Shown piece by piece: positions 29,304-38,899 of a stretch of 64,000 bases of DNA (its first letter is position 1; each line of letters opens with the position of its first letter). The notes beneath the pieces were generated by a model. The model was not told where the DNA came from. It saw only the letters and a list, made by a program, of their open reading frames with translations, and made no database searches. Where the stretch lies: contig JAIBEK010000014.1 in NCBI GenBank assembly GCA_019459145.1, forward strand, positions 112,761-176,760, in the 5' to 3' direction. Position numbers and translations under genes: made by a program. Source of the DNA: Arenimonas sp. (lineage in GTDB: Bacteria > Pseudomonadota > Alphaproteobacteria > Rhizobiales > Rhizobiaceae).

Positions 29304-31133
29304 TTATGCGGGCGCCCGACCGCTGTTGGCGAGCGCCGATTGCATGGTTCTGACCACGACGAACGCATCCCGCAGGTGGGCACGCTCGAAGTCTCCGTAG
29401 TCGTACGGGGCGAGATAATTGTCAGGACGCAAACCGTCCTTGACCTGGTTCGCCTGGTTGCGAAGCCTCATGTCGGCGATCAGATCATAGGCTGCGATCA
29501 GGTCGCGCGCACCCCCACTGGAGATCACGCCACTGGCCTCCGCCGCCACCAGCCTGGCGCGTGTATTGACGGGCGCCAGCCGGGCCATGAGGCTATAGAC
29601 TCGGCCCAGATCAACCACCGGCACGACGCCGTTGTGCTTCATGTCGATACGGTTGCGATGTTCGCCGCTGCGGATCGTGGCGAAGCCGCGCAACAGGCCG
29701 AGCGGCGGCGCGTGTTTCAGTGAATTGCTGACCATATGGGCAACGAAGATCGAATTGCGGCTGGCTTTTTCGAGGACATCCGCCTGCAGGTCGTGGAACA
29801 GCGCCGCCGCCCCGGCAATGGGCCTGAGGTCGAACATCACGCTGGCGAGCATCTGCGCCGTGGGTTCCGGCGCCTCGACCCAGCCGAGGAAATAGCCGCG
29901 CCACACAGTCACCGGCTGGCACCAGCGCGGATTGGTCGCCATCATGTCGCCGGGGCAGTAGACATAGCCGCAGGAATCGAGACCGTCGCTGACCCGGCGG
30001 GCAAGCTGTGCGAACCACGGCCGCTGGCTCTCGACAAAGCTGTCATCGATGAAGATGCAATTGTCCTGGTCGCTGACGCCCGTCTGCTCCTGGCGCCCCT
30101 GGCTGCCGCAGGCAAGCCAGAGATAGGGTACCGGCGGCGGACCGAGTTCTCGCTCGGCAAGCACGATGAGACGCCGGGTGACCGCATCGGCGACATCCGT
30201 GATCAACCGCGTCACCACCTGGTGCGCATGGTTCCCGCCGACAAGCTGCACCAGCAATTGCGGAATGCGGGCGGTGATCTGGCGCAGTTCGTCCACATGT
30301 TCGGCGGCGGCGATCTCGCCGATCATCAGCGCCGACGTGGTCGCCTGGAAGCGGGTCAGATCCGTCTGTGTGACGATCCCCACCAGGCGATCGCCCTCCA
30401 CCACGGGCAGGTGGCCGACGCCATGCTCCAGCATGAAGTTCAGCACATCCGAGCCGAGCGCGTCCTCGGTCAGCCCGAGCGGCCGCTGCGTCATGACCGC
30501 CGAGACCGGTGTCATGGCCGGATCAAGCCCCTCGGCGACGACGCGGGATGCGAGATCGCGGGTGGTGATGAGGCCGACAAAGCGATCCTGCTCGACCACT
30601 CCGAGACTGGAAACCTTGCGGTCGCGCATGAGTTCGGCGGCCTGGCGGACCTTGTCGTTAGGGGAACAGACAAGCGCGGGTTTGGACATCAGGTCGCCGA
30701 CCTTGCGCAGCGACATTTCGGAGCGCCTGACATCGGTGGTTCGTCCACGAGTGAAGAACCGGGCATAGACCGGCTGCTCGCTCATCAGTCGCTTGAATTC
30801 GACTGACGGCAGGATCAGCAGGAGAGACTCCGACAACGCACGGGCGCTGGTAACAGCGCGCCCGTCGACCATCAGGCCGCGCTCGCCGAAGGAATTGCGG
30901 GGGGAAAGCTGCGAGATGACGGTACCGGAGGAATCCCGCACCTCGACACTGCCGTCCATGATCAGGAAAAGGCCGGGAAGATGCTCTCCATGGCCATAAA
31001 CGTCGGCACCGGCCAACAGTCTCTTGCAAGTAAAGGATTCGGCGACACGCTCAAGCTCTGCACGCGGCAGGCTGTCATAAGGGTGTACGGTCTCGAGAAA
31101 CTTCAGGATATCGGAAGTGGCTGCAGCCATCAT
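29304..31133 (-). CDS. cNMP-binding/CBS/DUF294 nucleotidyltransferase-like signalling protein
   Basis: A 609-aa cytoplasmic protein. A cyclic-nucleotide-binding-like domain (about residues 10-125; GLFLIMDGSVEVRDSSGTV, FGERGLM) is followed by a CBS pair (about 150-275), then a DUF294 nucleotidyltransferase-like domain with GSQGRQEQTGVSDQDNCIF (the GS..DxD-type motif) and its C-terminal helical DUF294_C partner. The family resembles the signalling half of GlnD. Encoded 88 bp after the symporter gene, beyond a hairpin. In Pseudomonas and relatives the same gene accompanies acetate-type symporters. Start is one of two adjacent ATG codons at 31133/31130 with a weak GGGG site. Confidence 0.85.
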   Translation of the reverse strand: MMAAATSDILKFLETVHPYDSLPRAELERVAESFTCKRLLAGADVYGHGEHLPGLFLIMDGSVEVRDSSGTVISQLSPRNSFGERGLMVDGRAVTSARALSESLLLILPSVEFKRLMSEQPVYARFFTRGRTTDVRRSEMSLRKVGDLMSKPALVCSPNDKVRQAAELMRDRKVSSLGVVEQDRFVGLITTRDLASRVVAEGLDPAMTPVSAVMTQRPLGLTEDALGSDVLNFMLEHGVGHLPVVEGDRLVGIVTQTDLTRFQATTSALMIGEIAAAEHVDELRQITARIPQLLVQLVGGNHAHQVVTRLITDVADAVTRRLIVLAERELGPPPVPYLWLACGSQGRQEQTGVSDQDNCIFIDDSFVESQRPWFAQLARRVSDGLDSCGYVYCPGDMMATNPRWCQPVTVWRGYFLGWVEAPEPTAQMLASVMFDLRPIAGAAALFHDLQADVLEKASRNSIFVAHMVSNSLKHAPPLGLLRGFATIRSGEHRNRIDMKHNGVVPVVDLGRVYSLMARLAPVNTRARLVAAEASGVISSGGARDLIAAYDLIADMRLRNQANQVKDGLRPDNYLAPYDYGDFERAHLRDAFVVVRTMQSALANSGRAPA

Positions 31134-31182
31134 GACCCCAACGGACCGGTCGTGCGGTCGAACCCAGGTTGAGGGAAGAGAA

Positions 31183-31202
31183 CGGGCGGCTTTCGCCGCC
31201 CG
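31183..31202 (-). terminator. Hairpin between symporter and DUF294 genes
   Basis: CGGGCGGC (31183-31190) pairs with GCCGCCCG (31195-31202) around a TTTC loop, 19 bases past the symporter stop. The minus-strand continuation TTCTCTTCC is moderately T-rich, so partial termination here would raise symporter expression over the downstream signalling genes. Confidence 0.55.
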
Positions 31203-31221
31203 CTCATTCGTCTGTGCGGTC

Positions 31222-32988
31222 TCAGTGAGCGACTGCGCCAGCCGCGCCACGCGGCACGCGGATCGATTCCACCAGTTCCTGTACGTGAGCCGGCGGCGGT
31301 GCGGTCATCATCGACACGATGTAGGCTGCACCGAAGTTCAGCAGAGCACCGATCGGACCGAAGGCTGCCGGCGGAATGCCGAACAGGTAGTTGGCGGGGA
31401 CGTTCTCCAGCATGTTCGTGCCGGGGATGAAGAGCCAGCCAAGGTAGGTGAACAGGTAGACGCAGGTCGCGACCAGACCGACGAGCATGCCGACCGTTGC
31501 ACCGGCCGAGTTCATGCGCTTCGAGAAGATCCCCATCATCAGAGCCGGGAAGATGGTCGCTGCGGCAAGACCGAAGGCCAGTGCCACGGTCTGGGCCGCA
31601 AAGCCCGGCGGGTTGAGACCCAGAAGGGTCGCGACCAGGATCGCGCCGGCCATGGCGACACGCGCCACCATGAGCTCGTTCTTTTCCGAAATGCCCGGAA
31701 CGAGCCAGTCCTTGATCAGGTCGTGGCTGATCGACGACGAGATGGCCAGCAGAAGACCGGCTGCCGTCGACAGAGCGGCGGCAAGACCGCCGGCGGCGAT
31801 GAGGCCGATGACCCAGCCCGGAAGCTGTGCGATTTCCGGGTTTGCGAGAACCAGGATGTCGTTGTTGATGTCCAGTTCGTTGCCGGACCAGCCACGCTGG
31901 GTTGCGGTTTCGGTGAAGCCCGCAGCCTTGTCATTGTAGTACTGGATGCGGCCGTCGCCGTTCTTGTCTTCGAACTTCAAGAGACCGGTGACTTCCCAGT
32001 TGCGCATCCAGTCGGGACGTTCCTCGTAGAGGACGGCCTCGGCCTGCGGGCCATTGGGGAAGATGGTGTCGATGATGTTCAGACGTGCCATGGCGCCGAC
32101 AGCCGGGGCGGTCAGGTAGAGCAGCGCGATGAAGACAAGCGCCCAGCCGGCCGACCAACGGGCGTCGGAGACCTTGGGCACGGTGAAGAAGCGGATGATG
32201 ACGTGCGGCAGGCCTGCCGTACCGATCATCAGCGACAGGGTGAACAGGGTCATGTTGAGCATGGAGCCCTGAGCGGTATAGGCGTTGAAGCCGAGGTCGG
32301 TGACGACCTGGTCCAGCTTCTGCAGCAGCGGCAGGGCCGATTCGGTGTGGGTCGAGAACAGGCCGAGCCACGGCAGCGGATTGCCGGTAAGCTGCATCGA
32401 GATGAAGATCGCCGGGATGGTGTAGGCGATGATCAGCACGACATACTGGGCAACCTGCGTGTAGGTGATGCCCTTCATGCCGCCGAGAACCGCATAGGCA
32501 AAGACGACGGCAGCAGCGATCCACAGACCGGTCGAGACTTCGACCTCGAGGAAGCGCGAGAAGGCGACGCCGGCGCCCGTCATCTGGCCGATAACATAGG
32601 TGACCGAGATGGTGATCAGGCAGACGACGGCAAGAAGACGCGCGCCTTGGCTGTAGAAACGGTCGCCGATGAATTGCGGCACGGTGAACTTGCCGAATTT
32701 GCGCAGATAAGGCGCAAGCAGCAGAGCGAGCAGCACATAGCCGCCGGTCCAGCCCATCAGATAGGTGGAGTTGGCATAGCCGACGCCGGCGATCAGGCCG
32801 GCCATCGAGATGAACGAAGCGGCCGACATCCAGTCGGCTGCGGTCGCCATGCCGTTCATCACGGGATGAACGCCGCGGTTCGCGGCGTAGAATTCAGCGG
32901 TGGAACCGGCTCGGGTCCAGATGGCAATGCCGATGTAGAGCGCGAAGGACGCGCCCACAATCAAAAGATTGAGGGTATACTGATCCAT
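31222..32988 (-). CDS. Sodium:solute symporter, large subunit of the DUF4212-associated (acetate/cation, VC_2705-type) family
   Basis: A 588-aa membrane transporter of the solute:sodium symporter family with about 13 hydrophobic segments. Landmarks are EFYAANRGVHPVMNGMATAADWMSAASF near residues 32-60, GYVLLALLLAPYLRKFGKFTVPQF, and TYVIGQMTGAGVAFSRFL. A hydrophilic insertion (about 290-370, including FEDKNGDGRIQYYNDK, an EF-hand-like DKNGDG loop) is typical of this subfamily. The small DUF4212 subunit is encoded 12 bp upstream. Likely substrate is acetate or a similar short carboxylate. Confidence 0.9.
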   Translation of the reverse strand: MDQYTLNLLIVGASFALYIGIAIWTRAGSTAEFYAANRGVHPVMNGMATAADWMSAASFISMAGLIAGVGYANSTYLMGWTGGYVLLALLLAPYLRKFGKFTVPQFIGDRFYSQGARLLAVVCLITISVTYVIGQMTGAGVAFSRFLEVEVSTGLWIAAAVVFAYAVLGGMKGITYTQVAQYVVLIIAYTIPAIFISMQLTGNPLPWLGLFSTHTESALPLLQKLDQVVTDLGFNAYTAQGSMLNMTLFTLSLMIGTAGLPHVIIRFFTVPKVSDARWSAGWALVFIALLYLTAPAVGAMARLNIIDTIFPNGPQAEAVLYEERPDWMRNWEVTGLLKFEDKNGDGRIQYYNDKAAGFTETATQRGWSGNELDINNDILVLANPEIAQLPGWVIGLIAAGGLAAALSTAAGLLLAISSSISHDLIKDWLVPGISEKNELMVARVAMAGAILVATLLGLNPPGFAAQTVALAFGLAAATIFPALMMGIFSKRMNSAGATVGMLVGLVATCVYLFTYLGWLFIPGTNMLENVPANYLFGIPPAAFGPIGALLNFGAAYIVSMMTAPPPAHVQELVESIRVPRGAAGAVAH

Positions 32989-33000
32989 GAAATGTCCGCC

Positions 33001-33255
33001 TTACTGCTCGTCGACGCCGAATTCGCGGTCGATCTTGTTCATGTACATCGCGTAATAGAAAATCAGCGCGATAAAGACGATGATCGAACCTTGCTGGGCA
33101 AACCAGAAACCAAGGTCAGTCCCGCCGACCGGAATACCGGACAGCATCGGACGCAGCAGGATGCCAAATCCGTAAGATACGATGGCCCAGATGGCCAGGC
33201 ATATGTAGATTACGCGAATATTCGCTGCCCAATAGGCATTGGACGACTTGTCCAT
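33001..33255 (-). CDS. DUF4212 small subunit of sodium:solute symporter
   Basis: An 84-aa membrane protein with two hydrophobic segments (IRVIYICLAIWAIVSYGFGI, about residues 13-32, and SIIVFIALIFYYAMYM, about 57-72). The motif LGFWFAQQGSIIVF is diagnostic of the DUF4212 family, which always precedes a VC_2705-type symporter. The ATG at 33255 has GGGAGGA upstream. First gene of the symporter operon. Confidence 0.92.
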   Translation of the reverse strand: MDKSSNAYWAANIRVIYICLAIWAIVSYGFGILLRPMLSGIPVGGTDLGFWFAQQGSIIVFIALIFYYAMYMNKIDREFGVDEQ

Positions 33256-33278
33256 GATGAGTGATCCTCCCTCTGTGC

Positions 33279-33302
33279 TTCAGGCATCGAACGACGCCTG
33301 AA
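33279..33302 (-). promoter_or_regulatory. Inverted repeat in leader of DUF4212/symporter operon
   Basis: TTCAGGC (33279-33285) is mirrored by GCCTGAA (33296-33302) with a 10-base spacer. It ends 24 bases before the DUF4212 start, so it could form an mRNA hairpin near the ribosome site or act as an operator. Confidence 0.45.
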
Positions 33303-33382
33303 CTCCTCCGCCACGCCGCAGGACCGGACGATCCAGTGCCCTCGACCGTACCCGCTCCTCAGTAATACAGTCTCCCACGCAG

Positions 33383-33406
33383 CCTTCGCAGACTAGTCTG
33401 CGCAGG
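33383..33406. promoter_or_regulatory. Near-perfect 24-bp palindrome, candidate operator
   Basis: A perfect 16-bp palindrome CGCAGACTAGTCTGCG (33387-33402) extends to 24 bp with a single mismatched pair (11 of 12 pairs). It lies between the divergent symporter operon and the restriction-modification gene and is the strongest dyad seen in the window. Confidence 0.55.
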
Positions 33407-33427
33407 CGAGGTTCCAAGCCCACGATT

Positions 33428-33448
33428 GGTCGTAAGACCAAAGTCTTA
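33428..33448. promoter_or_regulatory. Overlapping inverted repeats upstream of symporter operon
   Basis: TAAGAC (33433-33438) pairs with GTCTTA (33443-33448) around CAAA, and overlaps GGTC (33428-33431) with GACC (33436-33439). This looks like a LuxR/FixJ-type or similar dimeric operator. No matching regulator gene is adjacent. Confidence 0.4.
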
Positions 33449-33546
33449 TGGTGCGATTCAATACCACCCAGGCGGGCCGACCGGCGAGGGGACTTGCGCC
33501 ATCCGCCACAGCCTTTAAAACCGAAGGCAACAGGGGGCGGGGCGGC

Positions 33547-36500
33547 ATGCAATCCACGGTCGAGGCATTCATCAGGCGCTGGCAGGGCCAGGAGGGCGGC
33601 CAGGAGCGGGCCAATTACGCGCTGTTTTTGACCGAACTCACCGACCTTTTGGGCCTGCCGCATGCCGAGCCGGCCTCCGCCGCGCATGAAGACAACGACT
33701 ATGTGTTCGAGCGCGTGGTGAAGGAGACCGCCCGCGACGGATCGACCTCGGCCAAGCGCATCGACCTTTACAAGAAGGACTGCTTCGTACTCGAAGCCAA
33801 GCAGAGCCGGCTGTCCGGCGACAAGAAGCTCGACGCACCCAGGCTTCCCGGCCTCGACCAATCAGCCGAGAGCGCCCCGCGCGGCCGCCGCTCGGGCGCC
33901 AACCGCGCCTGGGACGTGCTGATGATGAATGCCCGCGCGCAGGCGGAGAACTATGTGCGCCTGCTGCCGGCGAGCCACGAGCCGCCGCCCTTCGTGCTGG
34001 TCTGCGATGTCGGCCACGCCATCGAGGTCTATGCCAATTTCCGCCGCGACGGCAAGGCCTATGACCAGTTTCCCGACCGCCGCTCCTTCCGCATCTATCT
34101 GGAGGACCTTCGCGACGCGGCGGTGCGCGAGCGGCTGAAGGCGATCTGGACCGATCCCCTGTCGCTCGACCCCTCGCGCCACGCGGCCCGCGTGACGCGC
34201 GAGATCGCCGCCCGCATCGCCAGGGTGTCGAAGGCGCTGGAGGAGCAGGGCCATGCCACCGAGGAGGTGGCCATGTTCCTCATGCGCATGCTGTTCACCA
34301 TGTTCGCCGAGGATGTCGATCTTCTGCCCAAGGACAGCTTCAAGGACCTGCTGAAGGACTGCGCGACCAAGCCGGAGATCTTTCCCGGCATGATGCAGGA
34401 CCTGTGGAAGGCCATGGACGAGGGCGGCTTTACCGCGACGATCCGCGAAAAGGTGAAGAAGTTCAACGGCGAATTCTTCAAGGATCGCCGCGCGCTGCCG
34501 CTGGCGAAGGAAGAGATCGGCGAACTGCTGGCCGCCGCCAATCATGACTGGAAGGACGTCGAGCCGGCCATCTTCGGCACCTTCCTCGAACAGGCGCTCG
34601 ATCCGTCCGACCGGCGCAAGCTCGGCGCCCATTACACGCCGCGCGCCTATGTCGAGCGGCTCGTGATCGCCACCGTCATCGACCCCCTGCGCGCCGAATG
34701 GGACAATGCCCGCTCCACCGCCGACCGGCAGAAGGCCGAGGGCAAGGCCGATGCGGCGATCAGGACCGTGCAGGCCTTTCACGACAGGCTGTGCGACACC
34801 CGCGTGCTCGACCCCGCCTGCGGCACCGGCAATTTCCTCTATGTCTCGCTGGAGCTGATGAAGCGGCTGGAGGGCGAGGTGCTGGAGGCGCTGAACGACC
34901 TGGGCGGCCAGGAGGGGCTGGCGCTCGAAAGCCACACCGTCGATCCGCACCAGTTCCTGGGGATCGAGGTCAATCCGCGCGCCGCGGCGATTGCCGAGCT
35001 GGTCCTGTGGATCGGCCATCTGCAATGGCATTTCCGCAACAGGGGCGTCGCCCCCTCCGAGCCGATCCTCAAAGCCTTCCACAATATCGAGAACCGCGAC
35101 GCCGTGCTCTTGTGGGACGGCTATCCCTGGCCGCAGGTCAAGGACGGCGTCGAGACCCATCCCAATCCGCGCCGGCCGAAATGGCCCGACGCCGACTATA
35201 TCGTCGGCAACCCGCCCTTCGTCGGCGCGAAATATCTGCGCGCCCGCATGGGCTCTGCTTACGCCGAGGCGCTGTGGAAGGCGCACAGCCACATGAACGA
35301 CAGCGCCGATTTCGTCATGTACTGGTGGGATCGCGCGGCCGAGATTGTGCTCAAACCCAAGAGCCGGCTGAAACGCTTCGGCTTCGTCACCACCAATTCC
35401 ATCAGCCAGGTGTTTCAGCGCCGGGTGATGGAGAAATACCTCAATGCCAAGAAGCCGCTGTCGCTGGTGATGGCGATTGCCGACCATCCGTGGACCAAGG
35501 TGACGAAGGACAGCGCCGCCGTGCGCATCGCCATGACGGTGGCGCAGGCGGGCAAGCAGGACGGGCGGCTGATGGAGGTGACGGAGGAGGAGGAAGTCGA
35601 CACCGACAGCCCGGTGATCCTGTTTGCGGAAAAGCGCGGGCGGATCAATGCGGATTTGACGGTGGGGGTGGATGTGACTGGTGCGGTGGAGTTGAAGGCG
35701 AATACCGCGATCTGCTCACCGGGCATGAAACTGCACGGATCGGGCTTCATCGTTACGCCGCAGGAAGCAGAACATCTCGGTCTCGGCCGGGTCGCCGGAC
35801 TGGACAAGCATATCCGCCTCTATCGCAACGGCCGCGACCTCACGGATCGGCCGCGTGGCGTGATGGTCATCGATCTGTTCGGGCTGACCGCAGAGGAGGT
35901 CAGGGCTCGTTATCCGGCTGTCTATCAGCATGTGCTGACGACGGTGAAGCCGGAGCGGGACGCCAACAACCGCGCAACCTATCGCGACAACTGGTGGATT
36001 TTCGGTGAGCCAAGGAAAGACATGAGGCCCGCGCTACGCGGTGTCAGCCGTTTCATTGCAACAGCGGTCACGCAGAAGCACCGTATATTTATATTCATCA
36101 GCAATGAGATACTGCCAGATGATGCGCTTATGGTCGTAGCCTCCAACGAGGCCGTTCATCTAGGGATTTTATCTTCGTCAGTCCACACAGATTGGGTCAA
36201 GAAGCGGGGGTCTACACTGGAGGACCGGCCTAGATATATAAAGTCGCTTTGCTTCGACCCCTTCCCCTTCCCCGACGCCTCCGAGGCGCAGAAGGCCGCG
36301 ATCGGCGCCATCGCCGAAGAGCTCGACGCCCATCGCAAGCGCGTGCTGGCCGCCCATGACCACCTGACCCTGACCGGCCTCTACAATGTGCTGGAACGGC
36401 TGAAGGCCGGGGCAAAGCCTGAGGATCTCGAGCCGAAGGAGCGCCGCATCTTCGACGACGGGCTGGTGCTGATCCTGAAGGAACTGCACGATAAACTCGA

Positions 36501-36945
36501 TCTCGCCGTGGCGGACGCCTATGGCTGGCCGGTCGATCTGGCGGAAGAAGAGGTGCTTGCCCGCCTCGTCGCGCTCAACAAGGAGCGGGCGAAGGAAGAA
36601 AAGCGCGGGCTGGTGCGCTGGCTGCGCCCCGACTACCAGATCCCGCGCTTCGGCTCGGCACGAGAAAAGGCCGAGCAGCTGGAGGCCGATCTCGGCGAGG
36701 CGATCCTCGACGCCGTCTCCGGGCCCAAGCAGGCTTTTCCGAGCGACGAGCGCGACCAGACCTTCGTGGTGCACCAGGCGCTGCTTTCGGCCGACGGCCC
36801 GCTCGATGCGGAAACGATCGCCGCCGGCTTCAAGCAGGGCCGCAAGGCCCTGCCGGCCGTCTCCGCCGTCCTCGCCTCGCTCTTTCGCATGGGCCTCGTC
36901 TCGACCGCCGACGGCAAGACCTTCGCCTTTCGGCGTGCGGCGTAG
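33547..36945 (+). CDS. Single-chain type IIG (MmeI-like) restriction-modification enzyme
   Basis: A protein of about 1132 aa combining nuclease, adenine methyltransferase and specificity functions. The N-terminal PD-(D/E)XK nuclease shows Asp73, Glu83 and Lys85 (RIDLYKKDCFVLEAKQS). The methyltransferase has motif I LDPACGTGNF (Asp422) and motif IV NPPF (Asn555). The target-recognition region follows (about residues 700-900), then a C-terminal helical tail. The ATG at 33547 is preferred because homologues start just before EAFIRRWQGQEGGQERANY; an upstream in-frame ATG at 33448 has no ribosome site. It is solitary, with no separate S or M gene. Codons 36060-36245, within the specificity region, are clearly richer in A/T than the rest, suggesting exchange of specificity. 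Confidence 0.88.
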   Translation: MQSTVEAFIRRWQGQEGGQERANYALFLTELTDLLGLPHAEPASAAHEDNDYVFERVVKETARDGSTSAKRIDLYKKDCFVLEAKQSRLSGDKKLDAPRLPGLDQSAESAPRGRRSGANRAWDVLMMNARAQAENYVRLLPASHEPPPFVLVCDVGHAIEVYANFRRDGKAYDQFPDRRSFRIYLEDLRDAAVRERLKAIWTDPLSLDPSRHAARVTREIAARIARVSKALEEQGHATEEVAMFLMRMLFTMFAEDVDLLPKDSFKDLLKDCATKPEIFPGMMQDLWKAMDEGGFTATIREKVKKFNGEFFKDRRALPLAKEEIGELLAAANHDWKDVEPAIFGTFLEQALDPSDRRKLGAHYTPRAYVERLVIATVIDPLRAEWDNARSTADRQKAEGKADAAIRTVQAFHDRLCDTRVLDPACGTGNFLYVSLELMKRLEGEVLEALNDLGGQEGLALESHTVDPHQFLGIEVNPRAAAIAELVLWIGHLQWHFRNRGVAPSEPILKAFHNIENRDAVLLWDGYPWPQVKDGVETHPNPRRPKWPDADYIVGNPPFVGAKYLRARMGSAYAEALWKAHSHMNDSADFVMYWWDRAAEIVLKPKSRLKRFGFVTTNSISQVFQRRVMEKYLNAKKPLSLVMAIADHPWTKVTKDSAAVRIAMTVAQAGKQDGRLMEVTEEEEVDTDSPVILFAEKRGRINADLTVGVDVTGAVELKANTAICSPGMKLHGSGFIVTPQEAEHLGLGRVAGLDKHIRLYRNGRDLTDRPRGVMVIDLFGLTAEEVRARYPAVYQHVLTTVKPERDANNRATYRDNWWIFGEPRKDMRPALRGVSRFIATAVTQKHRIFIFISNEILPDDALMVVASNEAVHLGILSSSVHTDWVKKRGSTLEDRPRYIKSLCFDPFPFPDASEAQKAAIGAIAEELDAHRKRVLAAHDHLTLTGLYNVLERLKAGAKPEDLEPKERRIFDDGLVLILKELHDKLDLAVADAYGWPVDLAEEEVLARLVALNKERAKEEKRGLVRWLRPDYQIPRFGSAREKAEQLEADLGEAILDAVSGPKQAFPSDERDQTFVVHQALLSADGPLDAETIAAGFKQGRKALPAVSAVLASLFRMGLVSTADGKTFAFRRAA

Positions 36946-37079
36946 GCTGGTCTTCTCTCGCCGGATTTTCAGCCGGCCGGCGGCGTCTTCGTCGTCGCGG
37001 CGAGCGCGGACGCGAAACCGCCACCCGGCATCGGCAAACCACGGCCCCCGCCGTCGCAGTCTCCCCCGGAGAGGCTGCG
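36946..37079. other. Short noncoding gap between convergent genes
   Basis: A 134-bp GC-rich gap between the restriction-modification gene and the fused ABC ATPase, which converge. I see no convincing terminator or gene in it. Confidence 0.4.
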
Positions 37080-38897
37080 CTACTGCGCGAGAACCAGGTG
37101 ATCCGCGCCGACACTCAGATACTCGCTCGCCGCCGGTCGATAGCCTACGGGGCGGATCGGGGTCTTGCGTTCGATCTGGGCGGCTGAGGCGCGCGCGCGG
37201 CGGCGGTCCGGATCGGCAACCGGAACCGCATCGAGCAGCTGGCGCGTATAGTCATGCCGCGGTCGCTGCAGGACGTCGTCCGTCGCGCCGATCTCGACGA
37301 TCCTGCCCTGATCGAGCACGGCCACCCGGTGGCTCATCTTCTCGATGACGGCAATATCATGCGAGATGAAGAGATAGGCGATCCCGTCCTCGCGCTGCAG
37401 TTCCTGCATCAGCTCGATGACCTCCGCCTGGACAGAGACGTCGAGCGCCGAGACCGCCTCGTCCGCGACGATGATCCGCGGCTTCGACGAGAGCGCGCGT
37501 GCGATGCAGATCCGCTGACGCTGCCCGCCGGAGAACTGGTGGGGATAGCGGTCGATGCTGTCGGCCGGCAACCGTACCCGCGCCAGCAGTTCCACCGCCA
37601 TGTCGCGCCGGTCACGCGCATTGAGGGCGGTATGGATGACGAGCGGCTCCGTTACCAGCTCCGCCACTGACATGCGCGGATTGAGGCTGGCATAGGGGTC
37701 CTGGAAGATCATCTGCAAGTCCCGCCGCATCGGCCGCATGTGGCGGCGCGTCAGCGGCATGAGGTCCTTGCCGGCGAAGAGGATCCGGCCGCTCTGCGGC
37801 TCGATGAGCTTGAGAACGGAACGGCCGATGGTCGACTTGCCGGAGCCCGATTCGCCGACCAGGCCGAGCGTCTCGCCGGCGCGCAGGGTGAAGCTGACAT
37901 CCTCGACGGCATGGACCCGTGCAACGAGCCGTTTCAGCATGCCCTTGTGGATCGGAAAGCGGGTGACGAGGTTCTTGACCTCGAGCACCGTTCCGGCGGC
38001 CCGGCATGCTTCATCGCGGCGGCCCTCTTCGCCTGTCGTGGCGCGTGGCGCGGCATAGACGGGGGCGCCAGCGCCGAGCTTCGGCACGGCATTGAGCAAC
38101 TGGCGGGTATAGTCGGCGCGCGGCTGGCGAAACAGCGCGCCGGTTTCGGCCGTCTCGATCATTCTGCCGTGGCGCATGACGACGACCCGGTCGGCGATTT
38201 CGGCGACAACCCCCATGTCATGGGTGATGAAGACGACCGCCGTGCCGCTGCTCTGCTGCAATTCGCGGATCAGATCGAGAATGCCGGCCTGGATGGTGAC
38301 GTCGAGCGCCGTCGTCGGCTCGTCGGCAATCAGCAGTCGCGGCGAGCAGGCGAGCGCCATGGCGATCATCACCCGCTGGCGCATGCCGCCCGACAGCTCG
38401 TGCGGATATTGCGAAAGCCGGCGATCGGGATCGGAGAGACGGACGCGGTCGAGAAGATCGCGCCCCTCGCGCAGCGCCTGGCTCGGAGACAGGCGCTTGT
38501 GATGGATCAAGGTCTCGCAGATCTGGTCGCCGATCATCAGCACCGGATTGAGCGCGGTCATCGGCTCCTGGAAGATCATCGATATCGAATTGCCGCGAAT
38601 GCGCTGCAACTGCGCTTCGCTGCTCGCGGCAAGATCGACGACGCCGGCGTCATCGAGACGCAAGGCAATGCGGCCCTTGTCGAGCCGCCCACCCTCCCGC
38701 TCGATGAGCCGCAGGATCGAAAGGGCGGTGACCGACTTGCCGGAACCGGATTCGCCGACGATCGCCAGCGTCTCGCCGGCGAACAGATCGAAGGAGAGAT
38801 CCTGAACCGCGACTGAGGGCCTGTCTGCCGGGCCGAACGAGACCGACAGGTTCTCGACCGAGAGCAACGGGGTTCTGGTATTGCCGGTCATCGTCAT
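37080..38897 (-). CDS. Fused dipeptide-family ABC transporter ATPase (two nucleotide-binding domains)
   Basis: A 605-aa protein in which the DppD-like and DppF-like ATPases are joined, as in GsiA. The first domain has [25 protein letters not shown] and [12 protein letters not shown]. The second has [24 protein letters not shown] and [12 protein letters not shown]. Each is followed by the oligopeptide-type C-terminal segment ([24 protein letters not shown]). Start is the ATG at 38897, two bases past the phosphoesterase stop; the open frame running on to 39617 is out-of-frame overlap. Last gene of the importer operon. Confidence 0.92.
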   Translation of the reverse strand: MTMTGNTRTPLLSVENLSVSFGPADRPSVAVQDLSFDLFAGETLAIVGESGSGKSVTALSILRLIEREGGRLDKGRIALRLDDAGVVDLAASSEAQLQRIRGNSISMIFQEPMTALNPVLMIGDQICETLIHHKRLSPSQALREGRDLLDRVRLSDPDRRLSQYPHELSGGMRQRVMIAMALACSPRLLIADEPTTALDVTIQAGILDLIRELQQSSGTAVVFITHDMGVVAEIADRVVVMRHGRMIETAETGALFRQPRADYTRQLLNAVPKLGAGAPVYAAPRATTGEEGRRDEACRAAGTVLEVKNLVTRFPIHKGMLKRLVARVHAVEDVSFTLRAGETLGLVGESGSGKSTIGRSVLKLIEPQSGRILFAGKDLMPLTRRHMRPMRRDLQMIFQDPYASLNPRMSVAELVTEPLVIHTALNARDRRDMAVELLARVRLPADSIDRYPHQFSGGQRQRICIARALSSKPRIIVADEAVSALDVSVQAEVIELMQELQREDGIAYLFISHDIAVIEKMSHRVAVLDQGRIVEIGATDDVLQRPRHDYTRQLLDAVPVADPDRRRARASAAQIERKTPIRPVGYRPAASEYLSVGADHLVLAQ

Positions 38898-38899
38898 GC

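Noticed and set aside
31117..33264. 715-codon plus-strand open frame antisense to the symporter gene
   Set aside because: Composition is charged and repetitive (Gly/Asp/Arg/Gln), opposite a clear 588-aa membrane protein.
33862..35487. 541-codon minus-strand open frame inside the restriction-modification gene
   Set aside because: Antisense shadow; the plus strand carries all catalytic motifs.
32000..37100. A wider defence island around the restriction-modification gene
   Set aside because: Flanking genes are transport and metabolism only; no second defence gene is recognisable.
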